Positions 34,684 through 43,479 of a stretch of DNA of 54,390 nt are shown here, piece by piece; within the stretch, counting starts at the first letter, position 1; each line of letters opens with the position of its first letter. The notes beneath the pieces were generated by a model that was given only the letters and a program-made list of their open reading frames with translations, was not told the origin of the DNA and searched no databases. The DNA is from Gammaproteobacteria bacterium. Lineage in GTDB: Bacteria; Pseudomonadota; Gammaproteobacteria; Xanthomonadales; SZUA-36. A program made the translations under genes and the position numbers. The stretch covers positions 1 to 54,390 of the forward strand of contig JAUHYP010000020.1 in NCBI GenBank assembly GCA_030426265.1, read 5' to 3'.

Positions 34684-35585
34684 CGGTCGAGCCATTGCTG
34701 GTGTTCGGCGAGGTGCTGTTCGACCATTTCCCGGACGGCCGCTCGGTGCTCGGCGGCGCGCCCTTCAACGTGGCCTGGCACCTGCAGGCATTCGGCGAGG
34801 CGCCGCGGCTGATCAGCCGGATCGGTGACGACGCCGACGGGCAGGCCCTGCGCCAGGCGATGAATCGCTGGGGCATGGACGCCACCGGCCTCCAGACCGA
34901 CACCAGGCTGCCCACGGGCCGGGTGGAGGTCAGCCTGGTGGACGGCGAACCCCACTACGAGATCGTGCACCCGGTGGCCTGGGACGCCATCGAGCCGGTC
35001 GCTTCCCGCGGTGGCGGCTGGCTGTACCACGGCAGCCTGGCGCTGCGGGACGCACGCTCCCGGGCGGCGCTGGACGCCCTGGCGGCCGCGCCGGGTGTGC
35101 GCATCTTCCTGGACGTGAACCTGCGCGAACCCTGGTGGGACCGCGACGCGTTGCTCGAACGCATCCACGCGGCGCACTGGGTCAAGCTCAACGAGGATGA
35201 ACTGGGCCGACTTGCGCCGGAGGTCCCGGACGGAGAGGGCGTCATGGATGCGCGTGCGCGCGCTTTGCTTCACGAGGCCGACCTGGACGGCCTGGTGGTC
35301 ACGCTGGGCGCCGCCGGCGCACTGGTGCTCGACCGGGATGAAAACGGCGCGGCCGGGTCGGCTGCCGAACGCGCCACCGTGGTCGACACCGTGGGCGCCG
35401 GGGATGCCTTCACCTCGGTGATGATCCTGGGACTGCGGCGTGGCTGGCCGCTGGACACGGCGTTGGAATGCGCCCTGGTGTTCGGCGCCGCCGTCTGCGG
35501 CCTGCGCGGCGCCACCGTGGCCGACCCGGACTTCTACCAACCCTTCCTTCACGACTGGCGACATGCCGGCAACGGAGCCGCCTGA
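34680..35585 (+). CDS. PfkB-family sugar kinase, probable fructokinase
   Basis: A 301-residue ribokinase/PfkB-type kinase, probably phosphorylating fructose with ATP. N-terminal FGEVLFDHFPDG, then the GGAPFNVAWHLQAFG substrate motif (residues about 23-37), and the catalytic DTVGAGDAFTSVMILG (about 237-252), where the Asp of GAGD is the base. ATG 34680 overlaps the phosphatase stop as ATGA, with GGAG 8 nt upstream. In the methylotroph-type sucrose cluster a fructokinase occupies this place and returns fructose released by amylosucrase to the synthase. Confidence 0.88.
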   Translation: MTVEPLLVFGEVLFDHFPDGRSVLGGAPFNVAWHLQAFGEAPRLISRIGDDADGQALRQAMNRWGMDATGLQTDTRLPTGRVEVSLVDGEPHYEIVHPVAWDAIEPVASRGGGWLYHGSLALRDARSRAALDALAAAPGVRIFLDVNLREPWWDRDALLERIHAAHWVKLNEDELGRLAPEVPDGEGVMDARARALLHEADLDGLVVTLGAAGALVLDRDENGAAGSAAERATVVDTVGAGDAFTSVMILGLRRGWPLDTALECALVFGAAVCGLRGATVADPDFYQPFLHDWRHAGNGAA

Positions 35586-37540
35586 TGTACGAACCCGTCT
35601 CGCACGCCCTCCTGAACCGCATCCTGGACCAGGTGAAGCCGGAGCTGAAAAAGAAGCAGCTGCGCTTCTTCCACACACGCCTGGGCGCCAACTTCTACGC
35701 CATCCATTCCCTGTTCAAGCGTCTTTACGGGCACCGCGAGGACCTCGAAGCCCAGATGGTGCGCCTGGTGGAAGTGCTGGCGCAGAACTACATCGCCCGG
35801 CCCAAGCCGCTGAAGAAACTGGACAAGGAACGCGAACAGGACCACCAGTGGTTCCTGCACCAGCGCTGGGTGGGCATGGCGCTGTACGCCAACGCCTTCG
35901 CCGGCCGGTTGCCGGACCTGCAGGAGCGACTGCCCTACCTGCAGGAACTGGGCGTGAACCTGGTGCACATCATGCCCATCCTCCAGTGCCCGCCCGGCGC
36001 CAGCGACGGCGGCTACGCGGTCAGCGATTTCCGCGACGTGGACGAGCGCGCCGGCACCCTGGACGAATTGCGTGCGCTGGGCGAGGCCATGCACGCGCAG
36101 GACGTGCTGCTGACGCTGGACGTGGTGGTCAACCACACCTCCGACCAGCACGAGTGGGCGCAGAAGGCCAAGGCCGGGGAGGCGAAATACCAGGACTACT
36201 ACTACACCTTCGAGGACCGCGAGATTCCGGACCAGTACGAGCGCACGATGCCCGAGGTGTTCCCGGAGCAGGCCCCGGGCAATTTCACGTACGACGAGGC
36301 CATGGAACGCTGGGTGATGACGGTGTTCAACACCTACCAGTGGGACCTGAACTACCGCAACCCGGCGGTGTTCATCGAGATGCTGGACATCCTGCTGTTC
36401 TGGGCCAACCAGGGCGCCGACATCCTGCGCCTGGACGCGGTGGCCTTCCTGTGGAAGAAGATCGGCACCCAGAGCCAGAACGAGCGCGAGGCCCACGTGA
36501 TCCTGCAGCTATTCAAGGACTGCTGCCAGGTGACGGCCCCGGGCGTGCTGTTCATCGCCGAGGCCATCGTCGCGCCCTCGGAGATCATCAAGTACTTCGG
36601 CGAGGACGCGGTGGTCGCCAAGGAATGCGAGATCGCCTACAACGCCACGACCATGGCGCTGATGTGGGACGCGGTGGCCACCAAGAATGCCCAGCTGCTG
36701 CGTGAAGGCATCCGCAGCCTGCCGGACAAGCTCGAAGGCGCCACCTGGCTGAACTACGTGCGCTGCCACGACGACATCGGCCTTGGCTTCGACGACGGCG
36801 ACATCGTCAAGGCCGGCTACGACCCGGCCTCGCACCGGCGCTTCCTGGTGGACTGGTTCACGGGCGGCTATTCCATGTCGCCGGCCCGCGGGCGGCGCTT
36901 CGGCGAGAACGCCGCCACCGGGGACGCCCGGATCGCCGGTTCGCTGGCGTCACTGGCCGGGCTGGAGTCCGCCCTGGAGCGGGGCGACCCGAGCGAGATC
37001 CAGCTTTGCATCGACCTGATCCTGATGCTGCACGGCATCATCCTGGCCTTCGGCGGCATCCCGCTGCTGTACTACGGCGACGAACTCGGCACGCTGAACG
37101 ACTACAGCTACGAGGGCGACATCCACCGCTCCGACGACTCGCGCTGGATCCACCGCCCGGTGATCGACTGGGAACGCGCCGAGCGCCGCAACGAACGCGG
37201 CACGCCCGAGCAACGCATCTACCAGGGCCTGCGCCACATGATCGAGGTGCGCAAGGAAACCCCGGCCTTCGCCGACTTCAACAACCGCGAACTGCTGGAC
37301 CCGGAAAGCACGCACCTGTTCGCCTTCCTGCGCAGCCACCCCCAGCAGCCCTCGGAACGCGTGCTGGTGGTGGCCAACTTCAACGACGCGCCGGAGACGA
37401 TGAACCTGGACGAACTCGGGGGGCGGGGGCATTTCGGCACCGGGCAGCTCGTGGACAGCGTTTCAGGCAGCTCTTTGAAGGTGGAGGAGGGGGTGCTGAC
37501 GGTGCCGCCGTTCGGTATTTACTGGGTGGAGGCGCACTGA
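35585..37540 (+). CDS. ams: Amylosucrase (GH13 subfamily 4)
   Basis: Transfers glucose from sucrose onto an alpha-glucan chain and frees fructose. It is 651 residues, close to the 636 of the Neisseria enzyme, with the all-helical N-terminal domain, the GH13 barrel and a C-terminal beta domain. Nucleophile D284 (GADILRLDAVAF), acid/base E326 (LFIAEAIVAP), and the transition-state Asp in VRCHDDIG match the Neisseria residues D286, E328 and D393. The start overlaps the kinase stop by one base (TGATG); GGAG is 7 nt upstream. It ends the sucrose operon and lets the cell turn stored sucrose into glucan. Confidence 0.94.
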   Translation: MYEPVSHALLNRILDQVKPELKKKQLRFFHTRLGANFYAIHSLFKRLYGHREDLEAQMVRLVEVLAQNYIARPKPLKKLDKEREQDHQWFLHQRWVGMALYANAFAGRLPDLQERLPYLQELGVNLVHIMPILQCPPGASDGGYAVSDFRDVDERAGTLDELRALGEAMHAQDVLLTLDVVVNHTSDQHEWAQKAKAGEAKYQDYYYTFEDREIPDQYERTMPEVFPEQAPGNFTYDEAMERWVMTVFNTYQWDLNYRNPAVFIEMLDILLFWANQGADILRLDAVAFLWKKIGTQSQNEREAHVILQLFKDCCQVTAPGVLFIAEAIVAPSEIIKYFGEDAVVAKECEIAYNATTMALMWDAVATKNAQLLREGIRSLPDKLEGATWLNYVRCHDDIGLGFDDGDIVKAGYDPASHRRFLVDWFTGGYSMSPARGRRFGENAATGDARIAGSLASLAGLESALERGDPSEIQLCIDLILMLHGIILAFGGIPLLYYGDELGTLNDYSYEGDIHRSDDSRWIHRPVIDWERAERRNERGTPEQRIYQGLRHMIEVRKETPAFADFNNRELLDPESTHLFAFLRSHPQQPSERVLVVANFNDAPETMNLDELGGRGHFGTGQLVDSVSGSSLKVEEGVLTVPPFGIYWVEAH

Positions 37541-37579
37541 GGAAAAGTGCTCAGCACAGGGTCCTCCGACCTGAATCGG

Positions 37580-37585
37580 TATAAT
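37580..37585 (+). promoter_or_regulatory. -10 box of the prolyl oligopeptidase gene
   Basis: Perfect TATAAT, 53 bp before the start codon. No convincing -35 box. Confidence 0.6.
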
Positions 37586-37638
37586 CCCCCCATCGCCCAC
37601 GCCCGTGGGCCCCGCAACACGATCGACAGGAATTCCCC

Positions 37639-39795
37639 ATGAAGCATGCCCTCTACTGCGGCCTGGCTCTGGCCGGCCTGGCGCCTCTGACCGCCTTCGC
37701 CCAGTCGTCGTCACCCGATGTTGTGCCGGCCACCGACACCACCCGCGCGCTCATCGCCGAGAGCGATCCCTTCCTCTGGCTGGAGGAAGTGGACGGCGAG
37801 CAGGCCCTGGACTGGGTGAAGGAACAGAACGCCGACACAGCCCGCCGGCTGGAGTCGAACCCGCTGTTCGACGAGCTCTACGCGCAGGCGAAAGCGACGC
37901 TGAACAGCGACTCGCGCCTGCCGGCCATCGACCAGAAGGGCGAGTGGCTGTACAACTACTGGCGCGATGCCGAGCACCCGCGCGGCGTGTACCGCCGGAC
38001 CTCTCTGGAGGAGTTCGCCAAGGACGCACCGGCCTGGGAAACGGTCATCGACGTCGACGCCCTGTCGGCCGAGGAAGGCCACCAATGGGTGTTCCGCGGC
38101 ATGGATTGCCTGCCCAAGCACCCGGAACACTGCTTCGTACGCCTGTCGCCGGGGGGTGGCGACGCCGTCGTGATCCGCGAGTTCGACTCGGTGACGAAGA
38201 CCTGGCTCGACGAGGGCTTCTACCTGCCCGAAGCCAAGGGTTCGATGGGCTGGATCGACGCCGACACCGTGTTCGTGGCCACCGACTTCGGCCCCGGCAG
38301 CATGACCGACTCGGGCTACCCGCGCATCGTCAAGCGCTGGCAGCGCGGCACGCCGCTGGACAGCGCCGAGGTGATCCACGAGGGCGCGCAGGGTTCGGTG
38401 GCCGTCAGCGCCTCCCGCCGCCGATCCGCCGGGGGCGACGTGGACCTGGTGCGCGAAGGCACCTCGTTCTGGACCGCGGCCTGGTCGCAGCTGGACGATT
38501 CGGGCAAGCATCCCCTCGAGCTTCCGCCCACCGCCACCATCGCGGGCGTGTTCCAGGGCCGCCTGGTGATCGAGTTGAAGGAGCACTGGGACCGCAAGGG
38601 CACCGTCTACCCGCAGGGCGCCGTGCTGGTGGCCGACACGGGCGCGCTGCGTGGCGGCGACGGCGAGATCGACGTGATGATCACCCCGGACGAGACCACC
38701 GTGGTCGAGTCCGTGGCCACCATGGACGAGGCGGTGCTGGTGACCGTGCTGGACAATGTCCGCGGCAAGATCTTCCGCTTCGTGCCCGGCCCGGAAGGGG
38801 GCTGGACCCGCGAGCAGATCGCCTTCCCGGACGATGGCTCGCTGCAGGTCGTGACCAAGGACGACGAGAGCGGCAACTTCTTCGCCCGCTTCGAGTCCTT
38901 CACCACGCCGCCGACGCTGTATCACGTCGCCAGCGGCGAGAAGCTGCCGCAGGACGTGAAAGCGCAGGACCCCAGCTTCGACGGCAGCCGCTACGAGACC
39001 AAGCAGTATTTCGCCACCTCGGCCGACGGAACGAAGGTGCCGTACTTCGTGGTCCTGGCCCAGGGCATGAAGCTGGACGGCAAGAACCCGACACACATCT
39101 TCAGCTACGGCGGTTTCCGCAACGCGCTGAAGCCGTCCTACTCCGGTTCCTACGAGGCGCTGTACGGCGCTTACGGGAAACTGTGGCTGGACCGCGGCGG
39201 CGTGTTCGTGCTGGCCAACATCCGCGGCGGCGGCGAGTTCGGGCCGGCCTGGCACGCGGCCGCCCTCAAGGAGAACCGCGAACGCGCGTTCGAGGACTTC
39301 GAGGCCATCGCGGAAGACCTGGCGGCGCGCAAGATCACCTCACCGCAGCACCTGGGCATCGAGGGCCGCTCCAACGGCGGCCTGCTGGTCGGCGCCACCA
39401 TGACCCGCCACCCCGAACTCTACGGCGCGGTGATCTGCGGCGTGCCCCTGCTGGACATGAAGCGCTACCACTTGCTGCTGGCCGGCGCGAGCTGGATGGC
39501 CGAGTACGGCGACCCGGACGTCAAGGAAGAGTGGGCCTACATTTCGCAGTACTCGCCCTACCAGAACCTGCGCCAGGGCGTGGACTACCCCGCGACCTTC
39601 TTTTACACCTCCACCCGCGACGACCGGGTCCACCCGGGCCATGCGCGCAAGATGGCGGCGAAGATGGAGTCGTTCGGCCAGGAAGTCTGGTACTACGAGA
39701 ACCTCGAAGGCGGCCACGGTGGCTCCAGCACCAACGACCAGCTGGCCTACCGCCTGGCGCTGGCCTACACGCACCTCTGGACACAGCTGCGATAA
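37639..39795 (+). CDS. Exported prolyl oligopeptidase family serine peptidase (S9)
   Basis: A 718-residue periplasmic peptidase that cuts small peptides, usually after proline. A signal peptide (LALAGLAPLTAFAQ) is followed by the N-terminal segment with DPFLWLEEVDGEQALDWV, a propeller (about 90-440) and the catalytic hydrolase domain (about 450-718). The triad is S578 in GRSNGG, D661 in TSTRDDRVHPGH and H693 in EGGHGG. AGGAA is the ribosome site. It has its own promoter, so it is not part of the sucrose operon. Confidence 0.93.
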   Translation: MKHALYCGLALAGLAPLTAFAQSSSPDVVPATDTTRALIAESDPFLWLEEVDGEQALDWVKEQNADTARRLESNPLFDELYAQAKATLNSDSRLPAIDQKGEWLYNYWRDAEHPRGVYRRTSLEEFAKDAPAWETVIDVDALSAEEGHQWVFRGMDCLPKHPEHCFVRLSPGGGDAVVIREFDSVTKTWLDEGFYLPEAKGSMGWIDADTVFVATDFGPGSMTDSGYPRIVKRWQRGTPLDSAEVIHEGAQGSVAVSASRRRSAGGDVDLVREGTSFWTAAWSQLDDSGKHPLELPPTATIAGVFQGRLVIELKEHWDRKGTVYPQGAVLVADTGALRGGDGEIDVMITPDETTVVESVATMDEAVLVTVLDNVRGKIFRFVPGPEGGWTREQIAFPDDGSLQVVTKDDESGNFFARFESFTTPPTLYHVASGEKLPQDVKAQDPSFDGSRYETKQYFATSADGTKVPYFVVLAQGMKLDGKNPTHIFSYGGFRNALKPSYSGSYEALYGAYGKLWLDRGGVFVLANIRGGGEFGPAWHAAALKENRERAFEDFEAIAEDLAARKITSPQHLGIEGRSNGGLLVGATMTRHPELYGAVICGVPLLDMKRYHLLLAGASWMAEYGDPDVKEEWAYISQYSPYQNLRQGVDYPATFFYTSTRDDRVHPGHARKMAAKMESFGQEVWYYENLEGGHGGSSTNDQLAYRLALAYTHLWTQLR

Positions 39796-39800
39796 ACGAA

Positions 39801-39818
39801 AGGCCCCGGATGGGGCCT
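39801..39818. terminator. GC-rich hairpin between convergent genes
   Basis: AGGCCCC-GGAT-GGGGCCT. There is no T-tract on either side, so it may be a weak or factor-assisted terminator for the peptidase or for rnd. Confidence 0.4.
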
Positions 39819-39846
39819 CGCTGATTGCGGTGCGTACTGCGGAGGC

Positions 39847-40983
39847 CTAGCTGACGAGCGCCTGCAGCGGAATGCCGACGATGTCGCGGCGCCAGCCGGT
39901 GAGGCGCTCCGGCAGGGGGTCGCCGTGGGCGGCGAAGAGGATTTCTTCCATGTCGCGCTTGGTGGCGAGCACGGTGGGCTCGAGTTCGAGTTCCGCCGCC
40001 TTCCCGGCCACCAGGTCCCGCATGTCCTTGAGCACGGCCCGCTCCTTCGGGCCCGCCTGGGGCACCGGGGGCAGGCTGCGGCCTTCGTCGCGGGCCCGGC
40101 GCACCAGGTCGGCCATCGTACGGCCATGGCGCTGGGCGGCGCGGGGGTGCAGTCCTTCCAGTTTCCCGATGGCGGCCGGGTCGTCCAGGCCGTCGCGGGC
40201 GATGGTCAGCATCACCGGGTCCGGGATGATGAAGCCGCGGGGCCGGTTGCGCTGCTTCGCCTCGCCGTCACGCCAGGCGGCGATGGCCTGCAGCGCGCCC
40301 AGGGCCGGGCCGTCGAGCCGCCCGACGCCCTTGATGCGTTGCCAGGCATCCCGGGGGTCCGGATCCTTCGCGGCATCGCTCAGCATCCGCGCGCAGTCCT
40401 CTTCCAGCCAGGGCAGCCGCCCCAGGGCGTTCAGCCGTTCCCTCAGGTCCTGCCACATCAGTGGCAGCACGCAGACGTCCAGGGCCGCGTAGCGCAGCAG
40501 TTCCGGGCGCAGCGGGCGCGCCAACCAGTTGCTGCGGGTCAGGTCCTTGTCCACCGGCACGCCCAGCAGCCATTCGGCCGCCTTGTGGTAACCCAGTTGC
40601 AGGGGCTGCCCGAGCAGCGCGCAGGCCAGCTGCGAGTCCACCAGGGGCACGGGCAGTTCGCCGGTCGCGTGGCGCAGCGCCTCGAGGTCTTCCGAGGGGC
40701 TGTGCAGCAATTTGGTGATGGCACCGTCCGCCAGCAGTTCGCCCAGGGGCTCCAGGGCGCCGTCGACCAGCGGATCCACCAGCCAGACCGTCTGGCCGTC
40801 GGAGACCTGGACCAGGCCGAGGTCGGCGAACCAGGTCCGTTCGCGGACGAATTCGGTGTCCACGGCCAGCAGGTCGGCGCGGCGCCAGGCCTTGGCGGCA
40901 CGACCCACCTGGGCGGCGCTTTCGAGCAAAAGGGGTGAATCCGCCGCTTTCAGGGCGGTTTCCAGGGGGGCGAGCACAGTCAT
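39847..40983 (-). CDS. rnd: Ribonuclease D
   Basis: A 378-residue 3'-5' exoribonuclease that trims tRNA precursors. The DEDDy exonuclease domain (about 15-195) shows LLAVDTEFVRE (first Asp and Glu), HSPSEDLEALR and YAALDVCVLPLMW for the later Asp and Tyr/Asp positions. An HRDC domain follows (about 205-290) and a second helical region. The ATG at 40983 has AGGGAA upstream, but a 16-bp hairpin stands between it and the start. Confidence 0.93.
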   Translation of the reverse strand: MTVLAPLETALKAADSPLLLESAAQVGRAAKAWRRADLLAVDTEFVRERTWFADLGLVQVSDGQTVWLVDPLVDGALEPLGELLADGAITKLLHSPSEDLEALRHATGELPVPLVDSQLACALLGQPLQLGYHKAAEWLLGVPVDKDLTRSNWLARPLRPELLRYAALDVCVLPLMWQDLRERLNALGRLPWLEEDCARMLSDAAKDPDPRDAWQRIKGVGRLDGPALGALQAIAAWRDGEAKQRNRPRGFIIPDPVMLTIARDGLDDPAAIGKLEGLHPRAAQRHGRTMADLVRRARDEGRSLPPVPQAGPKERAVLKDMRDLVAGKAAELELEPTVLATKRDMEEILFAAHGDPLPERLTGWRRDIVGIPLQALVS

Positions 40984-40999
40984 GAAATCTTGAGATTTC
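40984..40999 (-). promoter_or_regulatory. Hairpin between ribosome site and rnd start
   Basis: GAAATCT-CA-AGATTTC on the minus strand, perfect 7-bp arms, ending at the ATG. It would shorten the distance from the AGGG site, or block it, depending on folding. Confidence 0.45.
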
Positions 41000-41182
41000 C
41001 CTTTCTAAACCGGCGTATACGCCTTGTTTGTCATGAAGTTTTCAGCCCCGGGCTCCCCTTGTGGGCGCTGGGGACTTGGTTTATCGTTGCGGATGGTCGA
41101 GCAGTCGGCCTGCTCCGAAGAAGAACGATAACATGCCGACGCGCCTCGAAAGGGACAAGAAGCAAAGGAATCTGCGCATCCA

Positions 41183-43354
41183 ATGGTTCGCCTGACCATT
41201 CTATTCCTCGCTTCCTTCCTGATGACCACATGGCCGGGCCAGCGTGCCCTGGGCCAGGAATCAGAGCCGGAATCCGCTGCGGAACGGCAAGGGGAAGGGG
41301 CAGAGTCGGAAGACGAACGTCGCGTGCGGCGCCTCGGCGACGTGGAGAACGACGAGTACGAGTTCGAGCTCGCTCTGCCCAGCGCCCCCCGCGAGGAAGC
41401 CCCCACTGTCGAGACGCTCCCCCTGGGCGATCCGGAGCTCGAGGAACGCCTGCAGCAGGCCCTCGGTATCCTCGCCGTGCGCCAGGGCGACCGCGCGGCC
41501 CAGGCCGAGGTCAATGCCATTCTCGACGAAGTCATGGACCGCGCCAGCTTCCAGATGGAAGACGGCGATTTCGAGGAGGCTCGCTCCCTGCTCAATGCGG
41601 TGCGCCAGGTCGATCCGAACAAGGAAGGCCTGGGTGACGCCTGGGCGCGGCTGGCCGAGCTCCAGCAGCCGGTAGAGCCCGTCGCACGCCCGGCCGTGCG
41701 CCAGGATGCGCCGGCCATCGAAGCCCCACGCAAGGAAAACACCGTCACGCCCGAAAGCGGCTATACCCTGCCCAATTCAGCCCAGGCCGAGCGACTGGAC
41801 CAGCTGCTGGCGATGATCGCCGCGCGTCCCGGCCACCAGGCGGCGCTGGCGGAACTGGACAACCTGCTCGACGACCTGCTCGCCCAGGCCCGTACCGCCA
41901 TGCAGGACGGCGATTTCGAATCCGCGACCGGCCTGCTCAACGTGGTGCGCTCCGTGAATCCGCGCAAGCGCGGCCTGGCGGAGACCCGGCGCCTGCTCAG
42001 CCAGACCATGGAAGTCGATGACTGGCTGGAGCGCGCCCGGGCCGCCGAACAGAGCGGCGCCCTGCTCGAGCCCCGCCTCGAGAGCGCCTATTACTGGTAT
42101 CGCCAGGTGCTGACGGTGGACCCGGAGAACGTGGCGGCGCTTCGCGGCCTGCGCGACATCCAGCAGGTGATGGTGGTCTACGCCCTGGACGCGGCCAAGA
42201 ACCTGGATTTCGAGCTTTCGGACGCCTGGCTGGAAGAGGCGGGCACCATCCAGACCGACCAGCGCGCCGTGGAGCAGGGCCGGCGGGAAATCGACCGGTT
42301 CCGCGATGACCTGGCGGCCACCATCGACGGTGAAATCGTCATGGCCATCCGCGCCGGGGACACCGAACTGGCGGAGTTCCGGCTGATCGATCTCATCGCC
42401 CTGGGCGGCCACGAGGAACGGGTGTCCGAGTTGCGGAGCATGATGAGCCGCGAGGAAAGCTACGGCCAGTACCAGCCGGGCCAGGTGCTGCAGGACCCCT
42501 TCACGAACAACACGGGCTACGCGCCCACCACGGTGGTGATCACTTCCGGCAGCTTCGTCATGGGGGCGCCGGAGGATGAAGACGAGCGCAGCTCGAACGA
42601 GGGACCGCCACACCGGGTCACCTTCCAGCGCGGCTTCGCCCTCGGTGTCACCGAGGTGACGGTGCGCCAGTTCGGCGCCTTCGTTCGCGAAACGGGCTAC
42701 CTCACCGATGCCGAGCGCCAGCGGGGCTCCTCGGTCTGGGACGATGAACTGGGACAGCTCGCGGATCGGCCGAACATCAACTGGCGCCACGATTTCCTGG
42801 GTGCCGACGCGGCAGACGACCTGCCGGTGGTGCACGTGACCTGGAACGACGCCGTGGCCTACGTGCAGTGGCTGAGCAGCCGTACCGGCCGCTCCTACCG
42901 CCTGCCCAGCGAAGCCGAATACGAGTACGCAGCCCGCGCGGGCACCCGCACGGCGCACTGGTGGGGAGACGGCCGTCCGCGCGACACCGTCGAGAACCTC
43001 GCCGGCGACGAAGACCGCTCGCCGACCGAGCGCAAGTTCAGCGCCGGCTTCCGGAACTACGGGGACGGCTACTTCGGTCCCGCGCCGGTCGGCAGTTTCG
43101 CAGCCAACCCCTGGGGCCTGCACGACATGTCCGGCAACGTGAGTGAGTGGATCCAGGACTGCTGGCACACCAACTACGTGCGCGCCCCGGTGGACGGGCT
43201 GGCCTGGGAGAACCCGGGTTGCACGCGCTACGTGATCCGCGGCGGCTACTGGGCCAGCGCACCGCGCCAGGCGCGCTCGGCGGCCCGCATGTCCGCCTCC
43301 CAGACCCTGCGCACCCCGCAGGTGGGCTTCCGGGTGGCGCGCGACCTCTGGTAG
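41183..43354 (+). CDS. SUMF1/FGE-sulfatase domain protein, catalytic Cys absent
   Basis: A 723-residue exported protein. A signal peptide (LTILFLASFLMTTWPGQRALGQ) leads to an acidic linker and then two related helical units (about 85-155 and about 200-275) with TPR-like features: LNAVRQVDPNKEGLGDAWARL versus LNVVRSVNPRKRGLAETRRLL. The C-terminal SUMF1 fold (about 445-723) has SGSFVMGAPEDEDERSSNEG, WNDAVAYVQWLS, RLPSEAEYEYAARAG and GNVSEWIQDCW. The Cys pair that makes formylglycine in true FGE is missing in RGGYWASAPRQARSAAR, so it is probably a binding or other-function paralogue. A REP-like repeat begins 6 bp after the stop. Confidence 0.85.
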   Translation: MVRLTILFLASFLMTTWPGQRALGQESEPESAAERQGEGAESEDERRVRRLGDVENDEYEFELALPSAPREEAPTVETLPLGDPELEERLQQALGILAVRQGDRAAQAEVNAILDEVMDRASFQMEDGDFEEARSLLNAVRQVDPNKEGLGDAWARLAELQQPVEPVARPAVRQDAPAIEAPRKENTVTPESGYTLPNSAQAERLDQLLAMIAARPGHQAALAELDNLLDDLLAQARTAMQDGDFESATGLLNVVRSVNPRKRGLAETRRLLSQTMEVDDWLERARAAEQSGALLEPRLESAYYWYRQVLTVDPENVAALRGLRDIQQVMVVYALDAAKNLDFELSDAWLEEAGTIQTDQRAVEQGRREIDRFRDDLAATIDGEIVMAIRAGDTELAEFRLIDLIALGGHEERVSELRSMMSREESYGQYQPGQVLQDPFTNNTGYAPTTVVITSGSFVMGAPEDEDERSSNEGPPHRVTFQRGFALGVTEVTVRQFGAFVRETGYLTDAERQRGSSVWDDELGQLADRPNINWRHDFLGADAADDLPVVHVTWNDAVAYVQWLSSRTGRSYRLPSEAEYEYAARAGTRTAHWWGDGRPRDTVENLAGDEDRSPTERKFSAGFRNYGDGYFGPAPVGSFAANPWGLHDMSGNVSEWIQDCWHTNYVRAPVDGLAWENPGCTRYVIRGGYWASAPRQARSAARMSASQTLRTPQVGFRVARDLW

Positions 43355-43359
43355 GTAGA

Positions 43360-43479
43360 TGGGGTCAGAGTAAAGGGTCAGAGTAAAAACCGGGTCGACG
43401 TCAGTCGGGCCGTTCTCAAACAGGGCCGCCGGTTTTTACTCTGACCCTTTACTCTGACCCCAATCCTCCTCTGACCCCA
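43360..43479. repeat. REP-like inverted repeat, 34-bp perfect arms
   Basis: Arms at 43360-43393 and 43429-43462 are exact reverse complements with a 35-nt loop. Each arm holds GGGTCAGAGTAAA twice. An 11-nt piece of the same motif recurs at 43469-43479. It lies between the convergent FGE-like and nuclease genes, could act as a two-way terminator, and supplies coding sequence and the stop of the nuclease. It looks like a REP/RAYT-associated family; no transposase is in the window. Confidence 0.85.

Noticed and set aside
43360-43479. Insertion sequence ends
   Set aside because: Inverted arms are only 35 nt apart and enclose no transposase, so a REP-like element fits better.
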